DNA of 64,000 nucleotides from Lysobacter enzymogenes (GCF_017355525.1 NZ_CP067395.1:2170001-2234000), one strand, 5' to 3'; shown: positions 27,882 through 37,765, numbered from the stretch's first letter. The notes: generated from the sequence alone by a model not told the origin. Numbers and translations are program-made.

Positions 27882-30410
27882 ATGAATCTTTCCTGCCGCA
27901 ACGACCCGCGCCGCGACGCGGTCCGCGCCTTCCAGGGCCGGGTCGGCCTGGACTTCGTCGAAGTCTCCGCCGACCAGCTGACCCTGCACGTGTACTTCCT
28001 CGGCAAGCTGCCGCCGGAACTGGCCGAAGACGGGCCGGCGCTGGAGCGCCACCTGCGCATCGAAGGCGGCGCGCGCATCCGCGACATCCGCATCCTCGAC
28101 GCCGACCCGCACGCCAGCGGCGAGCCCGACGTCGACGACTGGCTGACGCTGCGCCTGGACCGCTACGGCGACCATTCGCGCTACCGCCTGCGCCTGCTCG
28201 ACATCGACGGCCTCGACCCGATGTACGCCAGCGCCGAGTTCTCGTTCAAGGTCGGCTGCCCGTCGGACCTGGACTGCAAGCCGGCCCAGGCCTGCGTCGA
28301 AGCGCCGCCGGCGGAGCCCGCGATTTCCTATCTGGCCAAGGACTACGCCAGCTTCCGCCGGCTGATCCAGGACCGGCTCGCGCTGATCGCGCCGGACTGG
28401 CCGCTGACCCACGTGCCCGACCTCGGCGTGACCCTGACCGAGCTGCTGGCCTACGCCGGCGATTACCTCAGCTATTTCCAGGACGCGGTCGCGACCGAAG
28501 CCTATCTGGGCACCGCGCGCCAGCGCATCTCGGTGCGCCGGCACGCGCGCCTGGTCGACTACTTCCTGCACGAAGGCTGCAACGCGCGCGCCTGGGTCGC
28601 GATCGAAACCGATCAGGACGTGAGCCTGCCGACCGCGGCGATGGCCTTCCTCAGCGGCGTCGATCCGGCGCTGGCGCTGCCGAACGTGCTCGGCCCCAAG
28701 CGCATGGCCGAGCATCCATCGCTGGCCTGCGAACGCTTCGAACCGATGCTGCCGGCGGATTGCGCGACGCTGCATCTGTACGCCGCGCACAGCCGGGTCG
28801 GCTTCTACGATTGGGGCCGCGAAGACTGCTGCCTGCCGCGCGGCGCGACCCACGCGACCTTGCGCGACGCCTGGATCGACGCCGAAGGCGACGCGCGCGC
28901 GCTGAACCTCAAGCCCGGCGACGTGCTGCTGCTGCGCGAAGTGCGCGGCGCGCGCACCGGGCTGGAAGCCGACGCCGACCCGACCCGGGTGTGGCCGGTG
29001 CGGCTGACCCGGGTCGAACGCAGCGAAGATCCGCTGTTCCCGGTCGTGGTCGGCACGCCGGGCGACGAGCGACACGGCCCGGCGCGGCCGATGCCGCTGC
29101 TTGAAGTGCACTGGCATCGCGACGATGCGCTGCCGTTCGCGCTGTGCCTGTCGGCGCTGGGCCCGGCGCCGACCTGCACGCGCCTGCACGATGTGTCGAT
29201 GGCCTTCGCCAACGTGGTGCTGGTCGATCACGGCGCCAGCGTCGGCCCGCGCGATCTCGGCGTCGTGCCGGAACAGCCCGGCGCAGCCGAATGCCTGTGC
29301 GAAGACCAGCCCGGCGACGTGCAGCGCCTGCCCGGGCGCTTCCACTGGCGCCTGCCGGACGCGCCGCTGACCCACGCCGAAGCGGCGCCGCCGCCGGCGC
29401 GCGCGGCCAGCGCCAGCCTCGTCCAGGACCCGCGCGCGGCGCGTCCGGCGCTGCGCCTGGACGACAGCGGCGGCGGCGTGTGGACGCCGGTGTTCGACCT
29501 GCTCGCCAGCCGCCCCGACGACCGCCACGTGGTCGCCGAGATCGACAACGACGGCCGCGCGCGTCTGCGCTTCGGCAACGGCGAACTCGGCCGCCGCCCG
29601 GATCCGGGACTGAGCTTCGCCGCGCGCTACCGGCTCGGCAACGGCCGCGCCGGCAACGTCGGCGCGCACAGCATCAACCGCCTCGTGCTCGGCGACGGCG
29701 AATGGAACGGGCTGCATCTGAGCATCGACAACCCGCTCGCCGCCGCCGGCGGCAGCGATCCCGAATCGCTGGCGCAGGCGCGCCTGCTCGCGCCCGGCGC
29801 GTTCCGCACCCGGCTGATGCGCGCGATCACCGCCGACGACTACGCGCGCATCGCCGAACGCGACCCGCGCGTGCAGCGCGCCAACGGCGAGCTGGTGTGG
29901 ACCGGCAGTTGGTACGAAGCCGATGTCGCGCTCGATCCCTACGGCCTGGTGCCGGCCGACGCGGAGCTGATCGAACAGACCCAGGCCGCGCTGGAACGGG
30001 TGCGGCGCATGGGCCACGACCTGCACGTGGAAACCGCGGTCTACGTGGCGCTGGAGCTGGCGCTGGAGTGCTGCGCCCTGCCCGGCTACGAACGCGGCGA
30101 AGTCGAAGCGGCGCTGCTGGACCGCTTCGGCAACGGCCGCCGCCGCGACGGCGGACTCGGCTATTTCCATCCCGACCGGCTCGGCTTCGGCCAGCACCTG
30201 CGGGTCAGCGCGTTGGTCGCCGAGGCGATGTCGGTGCCGGGCGTGGAGTGCGCGCGGGTGGTGCGCCTGCAGCGCCTGTTCGAAGCGCCCAACCGCGAAC
30301 TCGAAGACGGCGTGCTGCGCCTGGGCGCGCACGAGATCCCGCGCCTGGACAACGATCCCAACTATCCCGAACACGGCAAGCTCGCCATCGGCGTCGGAGG
30401 TGGACGATGA
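27882..30410 (+). CDS. eCIS baseplate wedge protein 1 (putative baseplate assembly protein, Afp11-like)
   Basis: An 842-residue protein. ATG 27882 is preferred over 27858 because AGGAC lies at normal spacing. It carries the family segment YLAKDYASFRRLIQDRLALIAPDW (about residues 150-173), then DLGVTLTELLAYAGDYLSYFQDAVATEAYLGTARQRISVRRHARLVDY. Later come LRFGNGELG and TRLMRAITADDYARIAERDP, typical of baseplate J/gp6-related proteins. It forms the wedge heterodimer with the next gene. The stop overlaps the next start. Confidence 0.9.
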   Translation: MNLSCRNDPRRDAVRAFQGRVGLDFVEVSADQLTLHVYFLGKLPPELAEDGPALERHLRIEGGARIRDIRILDADPHASGEPDVDDWLTLRLDRYGDHSRYRLRLLDIDGLDPMYASAEFSFKVGCPSDLDCKPAQACVEAPPAEPAISYLAKDYASFRRLIQDRLALIAPDWPLTHVPDLGVTLTELLAYAGDYLSYFQDAVATEAYLGTARQRISVRRHARLVDYFLHEGCNARAWVAIETDQDVSLPTAAMAFLSGVDPALALPNVLGPKRMAEHPSLACERFEPMLPADCATLHLYAAHSRVGFYDWGREDCCLPRGATHATLRDAWIDAEGDARALNLKPGDVLLLREVRGARTGLEADADPTRVWPVRLTRVERSEDPLFPVVVGTPGDERHGPARPMPLLEVHWHRDDALPFALCLSALGPAPTCTRLHDVSMAFANVVLVDHGASVGPRDLGVVPEQPGAAECLCEDQPGDVQRLPGRFHWRLPDAPLTHAEAAPPPARAASASLVQDPRAARPALRLDDSGGGVWTPVFDLLASRPDDRHVVAEIDNDGRARLRFGNGELGRRPDPGLSFAARYRLGNGRAGNVGAHSINRLVLGDGEWNGLHLSIDNPLAAAGGSDPESLAQARLLAPGAFRTRLMRAITADDYARIAERDPRVQRANGELVWTGSWYEADVALDPYGLVPADAELIEQTQAALERVRRMGHDLHVETAVYVALELALECCALPGYERGEVEAALLDRFGNGRRRDGGLGYFHPDRLGFGQHLRVSALVAEAMSVPGVECARVVRLQRLFEAPNRELEDGVLRLGAHEIPRLDNDPNYPEHGKLAIGVGGGR

Positions 30411-33400
30411 ACTCCCTGAGCAACGCTTCCGGTTGCGGCTGCGGCGGCGGTTGCGGCGATGACGGCGCCTGCGGTTGCTGCGACGGCATCGCCGCGCTGA
30501 CCCCGGTCGACATCGCCAACCGGCCCGGCCTGCCCGCGCTGAATTACCGCGTCGGCACCCACGGCCGCTTCATGGCCAGCATGAAGGCGCGGCTGTCCAC
30601 CGTCGAAGTGGACATCGCCGGCGACGACGGCCAGCCGCCGCGCACGCTGCGGCCGTTGCAGGCGCTGACCACGCGCGACCCGGCCGACCCGGCGATCGCC
30701 CTGCTCGACGCCTGGGCCACCGTCGCCGACGTGCTGACGTTCTACCAGGAGCGCATCGCCAACGAAGGCTATGTGCGCACCGCGACCGAACGCCGCTCGC
30801 TGGTCGAGATGGCGCGGCTGGTCGGCTACGCGCCGCGTCCGGGCGTGTCTTCCAGCGTGTTCCTGTCCTACACCGTCGACGCCAATCAGGCCGAACCGGT
30901 CGAACTGCCGGTCGGCACCCGCGCGCAGAGCATTCCCGGCCCCGGCGAGTTGCCGCAGTCGTTCGAAACCGACGCGCCGCTGCAGGCGCGGCGCGAATGG
31001 AACGACTTGTCGATCCGGCGCGAACGCCCGCAAGGCATCGACAGCGCAAGCGTGCTGTCGCTCGACCGTGTTTATGTGCAGGGCGTCGCCACCGGCGTGC
31101 AGGCCGGCGAACTGTTGCTGTTCCGCTTCGGCGCGGGCGCGAGCGCGGTCGACCAGATCCGCCGCGTCGCCGCGGTCGAGACCGACTTCGCCGCCCAGCG
31201 CAGCGCGATCGCGCTGCAACCCATGCAGCCGCTGCTGGCGCAGGCGCTGGCGCCGCTGGCCACGTTGATTTCCAAGCTCGCGCCGCTCGGCAGCAGCGGC
31301 GCCGAAGCGCTGGCGCGCGCGCAGGCGCTGCAGTCGGCGGTGCGCCTGGGCGCTCCGCACTGGCCGCTGGCGCAGTGGCACGAGCGCATCGCCAAAGGCG
31401 CGAGCGGCGCGGCGCTGGTCCCGCTCGACGAGTTCGACGATGCGATCGACCGCATCGTGCTGCCGCTGGCGGCGGTGCTGGCCCAGGCGCTGTCGATGCT
31501 GAAGCTGCTGATCTCGCAATTGCAGTGGCGGCAAGGCCAGGGCCAGGGCGACGCGGTCGCGGTGCAGAACGCGCAATCGCTGCTGGCGCGGATCGAACAA
31601 GGCGTGCAGGTGGCTCCGTTGCAGGAATGGGACGGCGAGCTGCTCGGCGGCGTCGAGGAAGAAGAATCGATCGGCCTGATCCAGAACTTCTGCACCGCCA
31701 TCGCCCAGTTGCAACCGGCCGCGGCCGGCGCGGCGACCAGTTCGCCGGACCGTTTCGTCGACGGCCTGTTGAACAAGCCGGTGGTCCAGGCCGCCAGCCC
31801 GCAGCGCCTGCGCCGCGATCTGCGCAGCGCGTTCGACTACGGCGCCGACCTGCAACCGCAACTGATCACCGACTTCGCCCCGCGCCTGAAGGACAGCTAT
31901 TACCAGGCCTGGCGCGGCGCCGAGCCGGACACCCATCTGCCCTACCAGGCGCTGACCGCGCTGTATTCGCTCGGCGCCGGCGAAGCGCTGTTCGGCGCCG
32001 GCGCCGGCCGGCCGATGCCGGAGATCGTCAACAACAAGGTGCCGGCGGTGCAGAACTGGCCGGACTGGCTGTACGCCGGCGACGAAACCGCGAGCAACGC
32101 CTTCCTCGGCAAATCGCTGCCGCTGCTGGCGCAGGGCGATCTGGTGCTGGTCACCCGCCCCGGCGCGAACGGCCTGCCGGATTACCGCATCCTCGCCGTC
32201 GACGCCGCGCGCACCGGCCCGCGCAACGCTTACGGCATATCCGGCGAGAGCACCGAACTCGACTTCGGCGGCGACTGGCGCAAGATCGAAGCCGGCAAGG
32301 ACGGCGTCGCCGACATCGCCGAACTGCGCCGCACCTGGCTGCACCCGCAGCGCGCGCGCCTGCAGGTCGTGCCCGAACCGATCCTCGGCGACGTCGCCGG
32401 CAACGCGCTGGAACTCGGCCCGCTGCACCAGGAACTGCAATCGGGCCGCTGGATCGTGGTCGAAGGCGAGCGCAGCGACATCGCCGGCGTGCGCGGCGTG
32501 CGCGCCAGCGAGCTGATGATGGTCGCCGGCCTGGAACACGGCTACGACGCCTACCTGCCCGGCGACCGCCCGCACACCACCCTGCACCTGGCCACATCGC
32601 TGGCCAACACCTACTACCGCGACGGCCTGCGCATCCACGCCAACGTGGTCCCGGCCAGCCACGGCGAGAGCCGGCGCGAAACGCTCGGCAGCAGCGATGC
32701 GCGCCGGCCGATGCAGCGCTTCGCCCTGCGCCAGCCGCCGCTGACGTATCGCCCGGCGGCGACCGCGGCCGGCGCGGCGAGCACGCTGAAGGTGCTGGTC
32801 GACGGCGTGGAATGGCAGGAAGCCGACAGCCTGTCGGCGCTGGCGCCGGACGCGCGCGCCTTCGTCACCCAGACCGGCGACGACGGCGTCACCCAGGTGA
32901 TCTTCGGCGACGGCGAGCACGGCCTGCGCCCGCCGAGCGGGTTCGAGAACCTGCGCGCGGAATACCGCAACGGCATCGGCGGCGTCGGCAACGTGCGCGC
33001 CGGCCAGATCTCGCTGCTGGTCAGCCGCCCGCTCGGGATCAAGGACGTGGTCAACCCGCTGCGCGCCTCCGGCGGCGCCGACCGCGAAACCCTGGAACTG
33101 ATCCGCGAGAACGCGCCGCGTTCGCTGATGGCGCTGGACCGGCTGGTGTCGCTGTCGGACTACGCCGACTTCACCCGCATGTTCGCCGGCATCGCCAAGG
33201 CCGACGCGGTGCGCCTGGGCGACGGTATCCGCGAGCTGGTCCACATCACCGTCGCCGGCGTCGACGATATGCCGATCGACGAAGACTCCGACCTCTATCG
33301 CAACCTGTTGAGCGCGTTGCGCGAACTCGGCGACCCGGCCCTGACCGTGCAGGTGGCGATGCGCGAGCGGCTGGCGCTGGTGCTGCAGGCCAAGCTGAAA

Positions 33401-33838
33401 CTGCTGCCCGGCTATCGCTGGGAACCGGTCTCCACCGCGGTGCGCGAGCGCCTGCTCGACCGCTTCGGCTTCCACGCCCGCGCCATCGCGCAGCCGGCCC
33501 TGCTGTGCGAGCTGGTCGCGGCGATGCAGTCGGTGCGCGGCATCGACTGGGTCGACGTCGACAGCTTCGGCGCGATCCCGGAAACCGAGATCGACTGGTA
33601 CACGAAGAAACGCCGCCTGATCACCCAGGACGGAATCACCGACACCGTGCGCCGGATCCTCGACGGCGACGACGACAGCAACGGCTTCGACGACGACGGC
33701 TTCCACGAGCCCTTGCAGCCGCCGCCGCGCGTCGACGCCCAGCGCGCGCAACCCGAGGGCGACCGCATCCGTCCCGCGCAGCTGGCGTTCTTCGCCGCCG
33801 CGGTGCCCGACACCCTGATCCTCAACCCGGTCCAGTGA
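30407..33838 (+). CDS. eCIS baseplate wedge protein 2 (baseplate J/gp47-like, Afp12-like)
   Basis: A 1143-residue protein with two baseplate J-like parts. Near the N-terminus ALLDAWATVADVLTFYQERIANEGYVRTATERRSLVEMARLVGYAPRPGVSSS is the typical entry segment (split here only in description). Toward the C-terminus VIFGDGEHGLRPPSG, EYRNGIGGVGNVRAGQI and RSLMALDRLVSLSDYADFTRMFAGI are conserved. Unusual is the extreme N-terminus (about residues 8-25), a Cys/Gly cluster of seven cysteines. A long insert (about 270-460), rich in Ala/Gln/Leu, is helical. It is coupled to the upstream wedge gene by an ATGA overlap. Confidence 0.9.
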   Translation: MNSLSNASGCGCGGGCGDDGACGCCDGIAALTPVDIANRPGLPALNYRVGTHGRFMASMKARLSTVEVDIAGDDGQPPRTLRPLQALTTRDPADPAIALLDAWATVADVLTFYQERIANEGYVRTATERRSLVEMARLVGYAPRPGVSSSVFLSYTVDANQAEPVELPVGTRAQSIPGPGELPQSFETDAPLQARREWNDLSIRRERPQGIDSASVLSLDRVYVQGVATGVQAGELLLFRFGAGASAVDQIRRVAAVETDFAAQRSAIALQPMQPLLAQALAPLATLISKLAPLGSSGAEALARAQALQSAVRLGAPHWPLAQWHERIAKGASGAALVPLDEFDDAIDRIVLPLAAVLAQALSMLKLLISQLQWRQGQGQGDAVAVQNAQSLLARIEQGVQVAPLQEWDGELLGGVEEEESIGLIQNFCTAIAQLQPAAAGAATSSPDRFVDGLLNKPVVQAASPQRLRRDLRSAFDYGADLQPQLITDFAPRLKDSYYQAWRGAEPDTHLPYQALTALYSLGAGEALFGAGAGRPMPEIVNNKVPAVQNWPDWLYAGDETASNAFLGKSLPLLAQGDLVLVTRPGANGLPDYRILAVDAARTGPRNAYGISGESTELDFGGDWRKIEAGKDGVADIAELRRTWLHPQRARLQVVPEPILGDVAGNALELGPLHQELQSGRWIVVEGERSDIAGVRGVRASELMMVAGLEHGYDAYLPGDRPHTTLHLATSLANTYYRDGLRIHANVVPASHGESRRETLGSSDARRPMQRFALRQPPLTYRPAATAAGAASTLKVLVDGVEWQEADSLSALAPDARAFVTQTGDDGVTQVIFGDGEHGLRPPSGFENLRAEYRNGIGGVGNVRAGQISLLVSRPLGIKDVVNPLRASGGADRETLELIRENAPRSLMALDRLVSLSDYADFTRMFAGIAKADAVRLGDGIRELVHITVAGVDDMPIDEDSDLYRNLLSALRELGDPALTVQVAMRERLALVLQAKLKLLPGYRWEPVSTAVRERLLDRFGFHARAIAQPALLCELVAAMQSVRGIDWVDVDSFGAIPETEIDWYTKKRRLITQDGITDTVRRILDGDDDSNGFDDDGFHEPLQPPPRVDAQRAQPEGDRIRPAQLAFFAAAVPDTLILNPVQ

Positions 33839-33846
33839 GCGCCGAC

Positions 33847-36108
33847 ATGGATATTCCCTCGCTGCACGTCCCGCCGCGCGTCGACCGCCTCTACCGGCTG
33901 CTGCCGGCGATCCACCGCATCCGCGATGCCGAGCAGGGCTATCCGCTGCAGGCGCTGCTGCGCACCATCGCCGAGCAGATGAATTTGGTCGAGGACGACA
34001 TCGCCCGGCTCTACGACAACTGGTTCGTGGAAACCGCCGACGACTGGGCGGTGCCGTACCTCGCCGACCTGCTCGGCTATCGCCCGGTGCTCGCCGCCGG
34101 CGCGCTGTCGCGCGAACTCGGTGCGTCCGGGCAGGCGCTGAACCGCGCGCTGGTGCCGCGGCGCGAAGTCGCCCACCTGATCGGCCAGCGCCGGCGCAAG
34201 GGCACGATCGCCCTGCTCGAAGACCTGGCCTTCGACGTCGCCGGCTGGCCGACCCGCGCGGTCGAATTCTTCAAGCTGCTCGACCGCACGCAGGACATCA
34301 ACCATCTGCACAGCGACCGCCTCGGCACCGCGTCGATGCGCGACGGCGCCGCGCTGGAGCGTTGCGGCAGTCCGTTCGACACCCTCGCCCACAGCGTCGA
34401 CGTGCGCCGCATCGCCTCGCACCGTCGGGTCGGCCGCCACAACATTCCGAGCGTCGGCGTGTTCGCCTGGCGCATGCGCAGCTATCCGGTCACGCGCACG
34501 CCGGCTTACTGCGTCGAAGACGCCGGCCCGCATTGCTACACCTTCAGCGTGCTCGGCCAGGACGCGCCGCTGTACCGCAAGCCGCGGCCGGAAACCGACC
34601 CCAGCCATCTGGCCGAAGCCGGCAACCTGCCGCTGCCGCTGAGCCGGCGCGCGCTGCGCGACGGGCTGGCCGAGGAATACGGCAGCGACGCCAGCCTGGC
34701 GATCTGGGCCGAACAATGGGCCGGCAGCGACGGCAGCCAGCCGGTGCCGGCCAGCGCGATCGTGGTCGCCGACCTCAGCGGCTGGCGCTACCGCACGCCG
34801 CGCGGCAAGGTCGCGGTCGATCCGGTGCTCGGGCGGCTGATGTTCCCGCCGTCGCAGGTGCCGAAGAAAGGCGTGCGGGTCAGCTATCGCTACGGCTTCG
34901 CGATGGACCTGGGCGGCGGCGAGTATCTGCGCGGAGTGCAGGATCCGGCGCAGGACTTCGTGCTGTACCGGGTCGGCGACAGCGAGGCGGCCGCCGCCGC
35001 GGACCAGGACCCGGCCTTGCCGCCGGTGGTGCCGCGCATCGGCGACGCGCTGCGGCGCTGGAACGAGCAATCGCCGCAGCATGCGGTGATCGAACTGCTG
35101 CACAGCGGCGTGTGGGTGGAACCGCTGCATGTCCGCCTGCGCCCCGGCCAGTCGCTGACTCTGCGCGCGGCCGACGGCGTGCGTCCGGTGATCCGCCTGA
35201 TCGACTGGCAGACCGACCTGCCCGACGCGTTGACCGTGGAAATGGACGTGGGCAGCCGCTTCCATCTCGACGGCATCCTGCTGACCGGGCGGCCGCTGCA
35301 CGTGTGCGCGCCGCGCGAGCCCGGCACCTACGCACAGGACGCGCAAGCCACGCCGAACTGCGCCGCCGAAGTCTCGATCCGCCATTGCACCCTGGTGCCC
35401 GGCTGGGGCATCGATTGCGGCTGCGAACCCGAGCGTCCGGCCGAACCGAGCCTGGAGCTGCATGGCGTGCGCGCCAAGGTAAGCGTGCGCCACAGCATCC
35501 TCGGCTCGATCCAGGTGCAGGAGGACGAAGTCGGCACCGATCCGATCCCGCTGTCGATCGAGGACAGCATCGTCGACGCCGCCGGCCCGCGCGAGCAGGC
35601 GATCGGCGCGCCCGCCGCCGCGGTCGCCCACGCGTGTCTGACCATGCGCCGCTGCACCTTGTTCGGCAGGGTCGAGGTGCATGCGGTGGAACTGGCCGAA
35701 AACAGCCTGTTCAACGACTGCCTCAACGTCGCCCGCCGGCAACTGGGCTGCATGCGCTTTTGCTACGTGCCGTGCCGCTGCCGCACGCCGCGCCGCTACC
35801 GCTGCCAGCCCGACGAAGCGATCGCCGCGATCCGCGCGCAGCAGTGGCCGGCGGATGTCGAAGCCGAACTGATCGCGGCCGAACGATTGCGCCTGCGGCC
35901 GCGTTACCGCTCGCGCCGCTACGGCCGTCCCGGCTACGCGCGGCTCGCGGCCGAATGCGCGCCCGAGTTGTTCCGCGGCGCCGACGACCAGTCCGAGCCC
36001 GGCGTCTACCACGATCTGTTCGAACCCCAGCGCCAAGCCAACCTGCGCGCGCGCCTGGACCAGCACACCCCGGCCGGCATGACGGTCGGACTTCTTCTTG
36101 CCGACTGA
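33847..36108 (+). CDS. eCIS tail protein with gpI-like N-terminus and beta-helical C-terminus
   Basis: A 753-residue protein. Start ATG 33847; a GTG at 33835 overlapping the previous stop is possible. The N-terminal about 180 residues resemble phage P2 tail protein I: RLYRLLPAIHRIRDAEQG, LVEDDIARLYDNWFVETADDWAVPYLADLLGY, RRKGTIALLEDLAFDVAGWP. The C-terminal half has repeated short strands with His/Cys (VSIRHCTLVPGWGIDCGCE, VSVRHSILGSIQV), suggesting a right-handed beta-helix like tail fibres. A Cys/Arg-rich block (CYVPCRCRTPRRYRCQ) follows. It probably links the baseplate to receptor-binding or fibre parts. Confidence 0.82.
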   Translation: MDIPSLHVPPRVDRLYRLLPAIHRIRDAEQGYPLQALLRTIAEQMNLVEDDIARLYDNWFVETADDWAVPYLADLLGYRPVLAAGALSRELGASGQALNRALVPRREVAHLIGQRRRKGTIALLEDLAFDVAGWPTRAVEFFKLLDRTQDINHLHSDRLGTASMRDGAALERCGSPFDTLAHSVDVRRIASHRRVGRHNIPSVGVFAWRMRSYPVTRTPAYCVEDAGPHCYTFSVLGQDAPLYRKPRPETDPSHLAEAGNLPLPLSRRALRDGLAEEYGSDASLAIWAEQWAGSDGSQPVPASAIVVADLSGWRYRTPRGKVAVDPVLGRLMFPPSQVPKKGVRVSYRYGFAMDLGGGEYLRGVQDPAQDFVLYRVGDSEAAAAADQDPALPPVVPRIGDALRRWNEQSPQHAVIELLHSGVWVEPLHVRLRPGQSLTLRAADGVRPVIRLIDWQTDLPDALTVEMDVGSRFHLDGILLTGRPLHVCAPREPGTYAQDAQATPNCAAEVSIRHCTLVPGWGIDCGCEPERPAEPSLELHGVRAKVSVRHSILGSIQVQEDEVGTDPIPLSIEDSIVDAAGPREQAIGAPAAAVAHACLTMRRCTLFGRVEVHAVELAENSLFNDCLNVARRQLGCMRFCYVPCRCRTPRRYRCQPDEAIAAIRAQQWPADVEAELIAAERLRLRPRYRSRRYGRPGYARLAAECAPELFRGADDQSEPGVYHDLFEPQRQANLRARLDQHTPAGMTVGLLLAD

Positions 36109-36125
36109 CCTGAAAGGACACAGAC

Positions 36126-37727
36126 ATGAAAGGCGACTTCTCGCGGGTGAGCTTCGACCCCCGCAACCATTTCAGCCAGGTGCTGCTGCAACAGGGCCGG
36201 GTCACCCTGGACGCGGATCCGAACGAGCAGGGCGCGATCCTGCTGCACTACCTGCGCACGCTCGCGCGCGACCTGTTCGGGCCGTACGCCGCGCCGGTCG
36301 ACAACGCCGGCTTCGACCTGCAGCTCGACGGCGACGACGGCGCGCTGAGCCTGCGCATCGGCGCCGGCCGCTACTACGTGCAGGGCATCCTGTGCGAGAA
36401 CGAAGGCTGCGACTACACCGCCCAGCCGCACTTCCGCCCGCAGCCGCAGGGCAAGGAGCAAGGCTCCGGCGACCCGCTGCGGCGCTGGCTGGAATCGTCG
36501 AACCGCGACGACGACACGCGCTTCTGGATTTACCTCAAGGTGTGGGAGCGCCACCTCACCAGCGTGGAATGGCCGCAACTGCGCGAGGTCGCGCTCGGCG
36601 GCCCCGACACCTGCAGCCGCGCCCAGGTGGTGTGGCAGGTGCGCGCGCTGGCGCTCGACGAGATCGAAAGCGCGCTGAAGGATCGCTACGAAGCGACCAA
36701 AGCGCGCCTCGGCACGACCCAGGACGACGCCGAACGCGCGCGCTTGCAGGCGCGCCTGGACGATCTGCAAGAGCGCATCTCGCAATTGAACGAGGACTAC
36801 CGCCAGTCCTGCGCGGTGCCGCTGGCGCTGTTCGACCGCGACCTGCCGACCCTGGCCGCGCAGCTGCGCCCGGCCGAGCGCCTCGACGACCCGTGCATCG
36901 TCAGCCCCGACGCCGAGTACCGCGGCGCCGAGAACCAGCTGTACCGGGTCGAGATCCACCGCGGCAACGAGGACGGCGGCACCGCCACGTTCAAATGGTC
37001 GCGCGACAACGGCAGCGTGCTGACCCGCTGGATCGGCGGCGGCGGCAGCCGTCTGGAAGTGGCCAACCCGCGCGACTTCCGCGACGCGCAATGGATCGAA
37101 CTCAGCGACGAGGACGACGACCTGCTCGGCGAGCCCGGCAGCCTGTGCCGCATCGCCAGCGTCGAAGGCAACGTGCTGATCCTCACCGCCGAACAGGACC
37201 GCCTGCCCGGCCCGACCAGCAAGCTGCGGCGCTGGGACCAGAGCGCGAACGGCGACGTGCGCCTGAAGGACGGCGCGGTGCCGGTGGTCGACAAGAACGG
37301 CGACTACGCCTGGATCGACCTGGAAGACGGCGTGCAGGTGCGCTTCGCCGCCGACGGCGAATACCGCAGCGGCGATTACTGGCTGATCCCGGCGCGCACC
37401 ACCGGCAAGATCGACTGGCCGCTCGATTCCACCGGCAACGCGGCCTACCAGCCGCCGCGCGGCGCCGACCCACAATACGCGCCGCTGGGTTTCATCGGCG
37501 CCAATTCCGACGGCAACCCGAGCGCGGAAACGCCGTGCCGCTGCTTCGTCCATCCGACCAGCACCTGCGGGATCCTGCAAGGGCGGGTGCGCGAAGATGG
37601 CGACCGGGTGGTGGCGAAGCCGCAGGCGCTCGACACCCAGGCGGCGACCAAGGCGGTCGCCAAGGTCGCGCGTACGACCAAGAGCACGAGCAAAGACGCT
37701 GCGGGCAAAGGCGGCAAGGACGTCTGA
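36126..37727 (+). CDS. DUF6519 protein, last gene of the eCIS operon
   Basis: A 533-residue protein starting behind GAAAGGACACAGAC. The opening MKGDFSRVSFDPRNHFSQVLLQQGRVTLDADPNEQ is the signature of DUF6519, seen in several eCIS clusters. Later come FKWSRDNGSVLTRW and DWVEL-like AQWIELSDEDDDLLGEPG, then ADGEYRSGDYWLIPARTTGKIDWP. The C-terminal 40 residues are Lys/Thr/Ser-rich (TTKSTSKDAAGKGGKDV). The family's function is unknown; position after the tail protein suggests an external fibre or receptor-binding component. Confidence 0.85.
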   Translation: MKGDFSRVSFDPRNHFSQVLLQQGRVTLDADPNEQGAILLHYLRTLARDLFGPYAAPVDNAGFDLQLDGDDGALSLRIGAGRYYVQGILCENEGCDYTAQPHFRPQPQGKEQGSGDPLRRWLESSNRDDDTRFWIYLKVWERHLTSVEWPQLREVALGGPDTCSRAQVVWQVRALALDEIESALKDRYEATKARLGTTQDDAERARLQARLDDLQERISQLNEDYRQSCAVPLALFDRDLPTLAAQLRPAERLDDPCIVSPDAEYRGAENQLYRVEIHRGNEDGGTATFKWSRDNGSVLTRWIGGGGSRLEVANPRDFRDAQWIELSDEDDDLLGEPGSLCRIASVEGNVLILTAEQDRLPGPTSKLRRWDQSANGDVRLKDGAVPVVDKNGDYAWIDLEDGVQVRFAADGEYRSGDYWLIPARTTGKIDWPLDSTGNAAYQPPRGADPQYAPLGFIGANSDGNPSAETPCRCFVHPTSTCGILQGRVREDGDRVVAKPQALDTQAATKAVAKVARTTKSTSKDAAGKGGKDV

Positions 37728-37735
37728 GCCGGCGC

Positions 37736-37765
37736 GCCCGCTGCGCCCGCAATGGGCGCGCGGGC
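37736..37765 (+). terminator. Hairpin at the end of the eCIS operon
   Basis: GCCCGC-T-GCGCCC / GGGCGC-GCGGGC with a five-base loop and one bulged T, 8 bases after the DUF6519 stop. There is no T tract, so it is a weak terminator or a 3' end stabiliser. Confidence 0.4.

Noticed and set aside
11408..37727. Prophage interpretation of the sheath-tube-baseplate genes
   Set aside because: No capsid, portal, terminase, lysis or integrase gene; DUF4255, the AAA+ ATPase and DUF4157 are eCIS hallmarks.
11408..37727. Type VI secretion system interpretation
   Set aside because: No TssJ/L/M membrane complex, no ClpV, and the sheath is one protein rather than a TssB/TssC pair.
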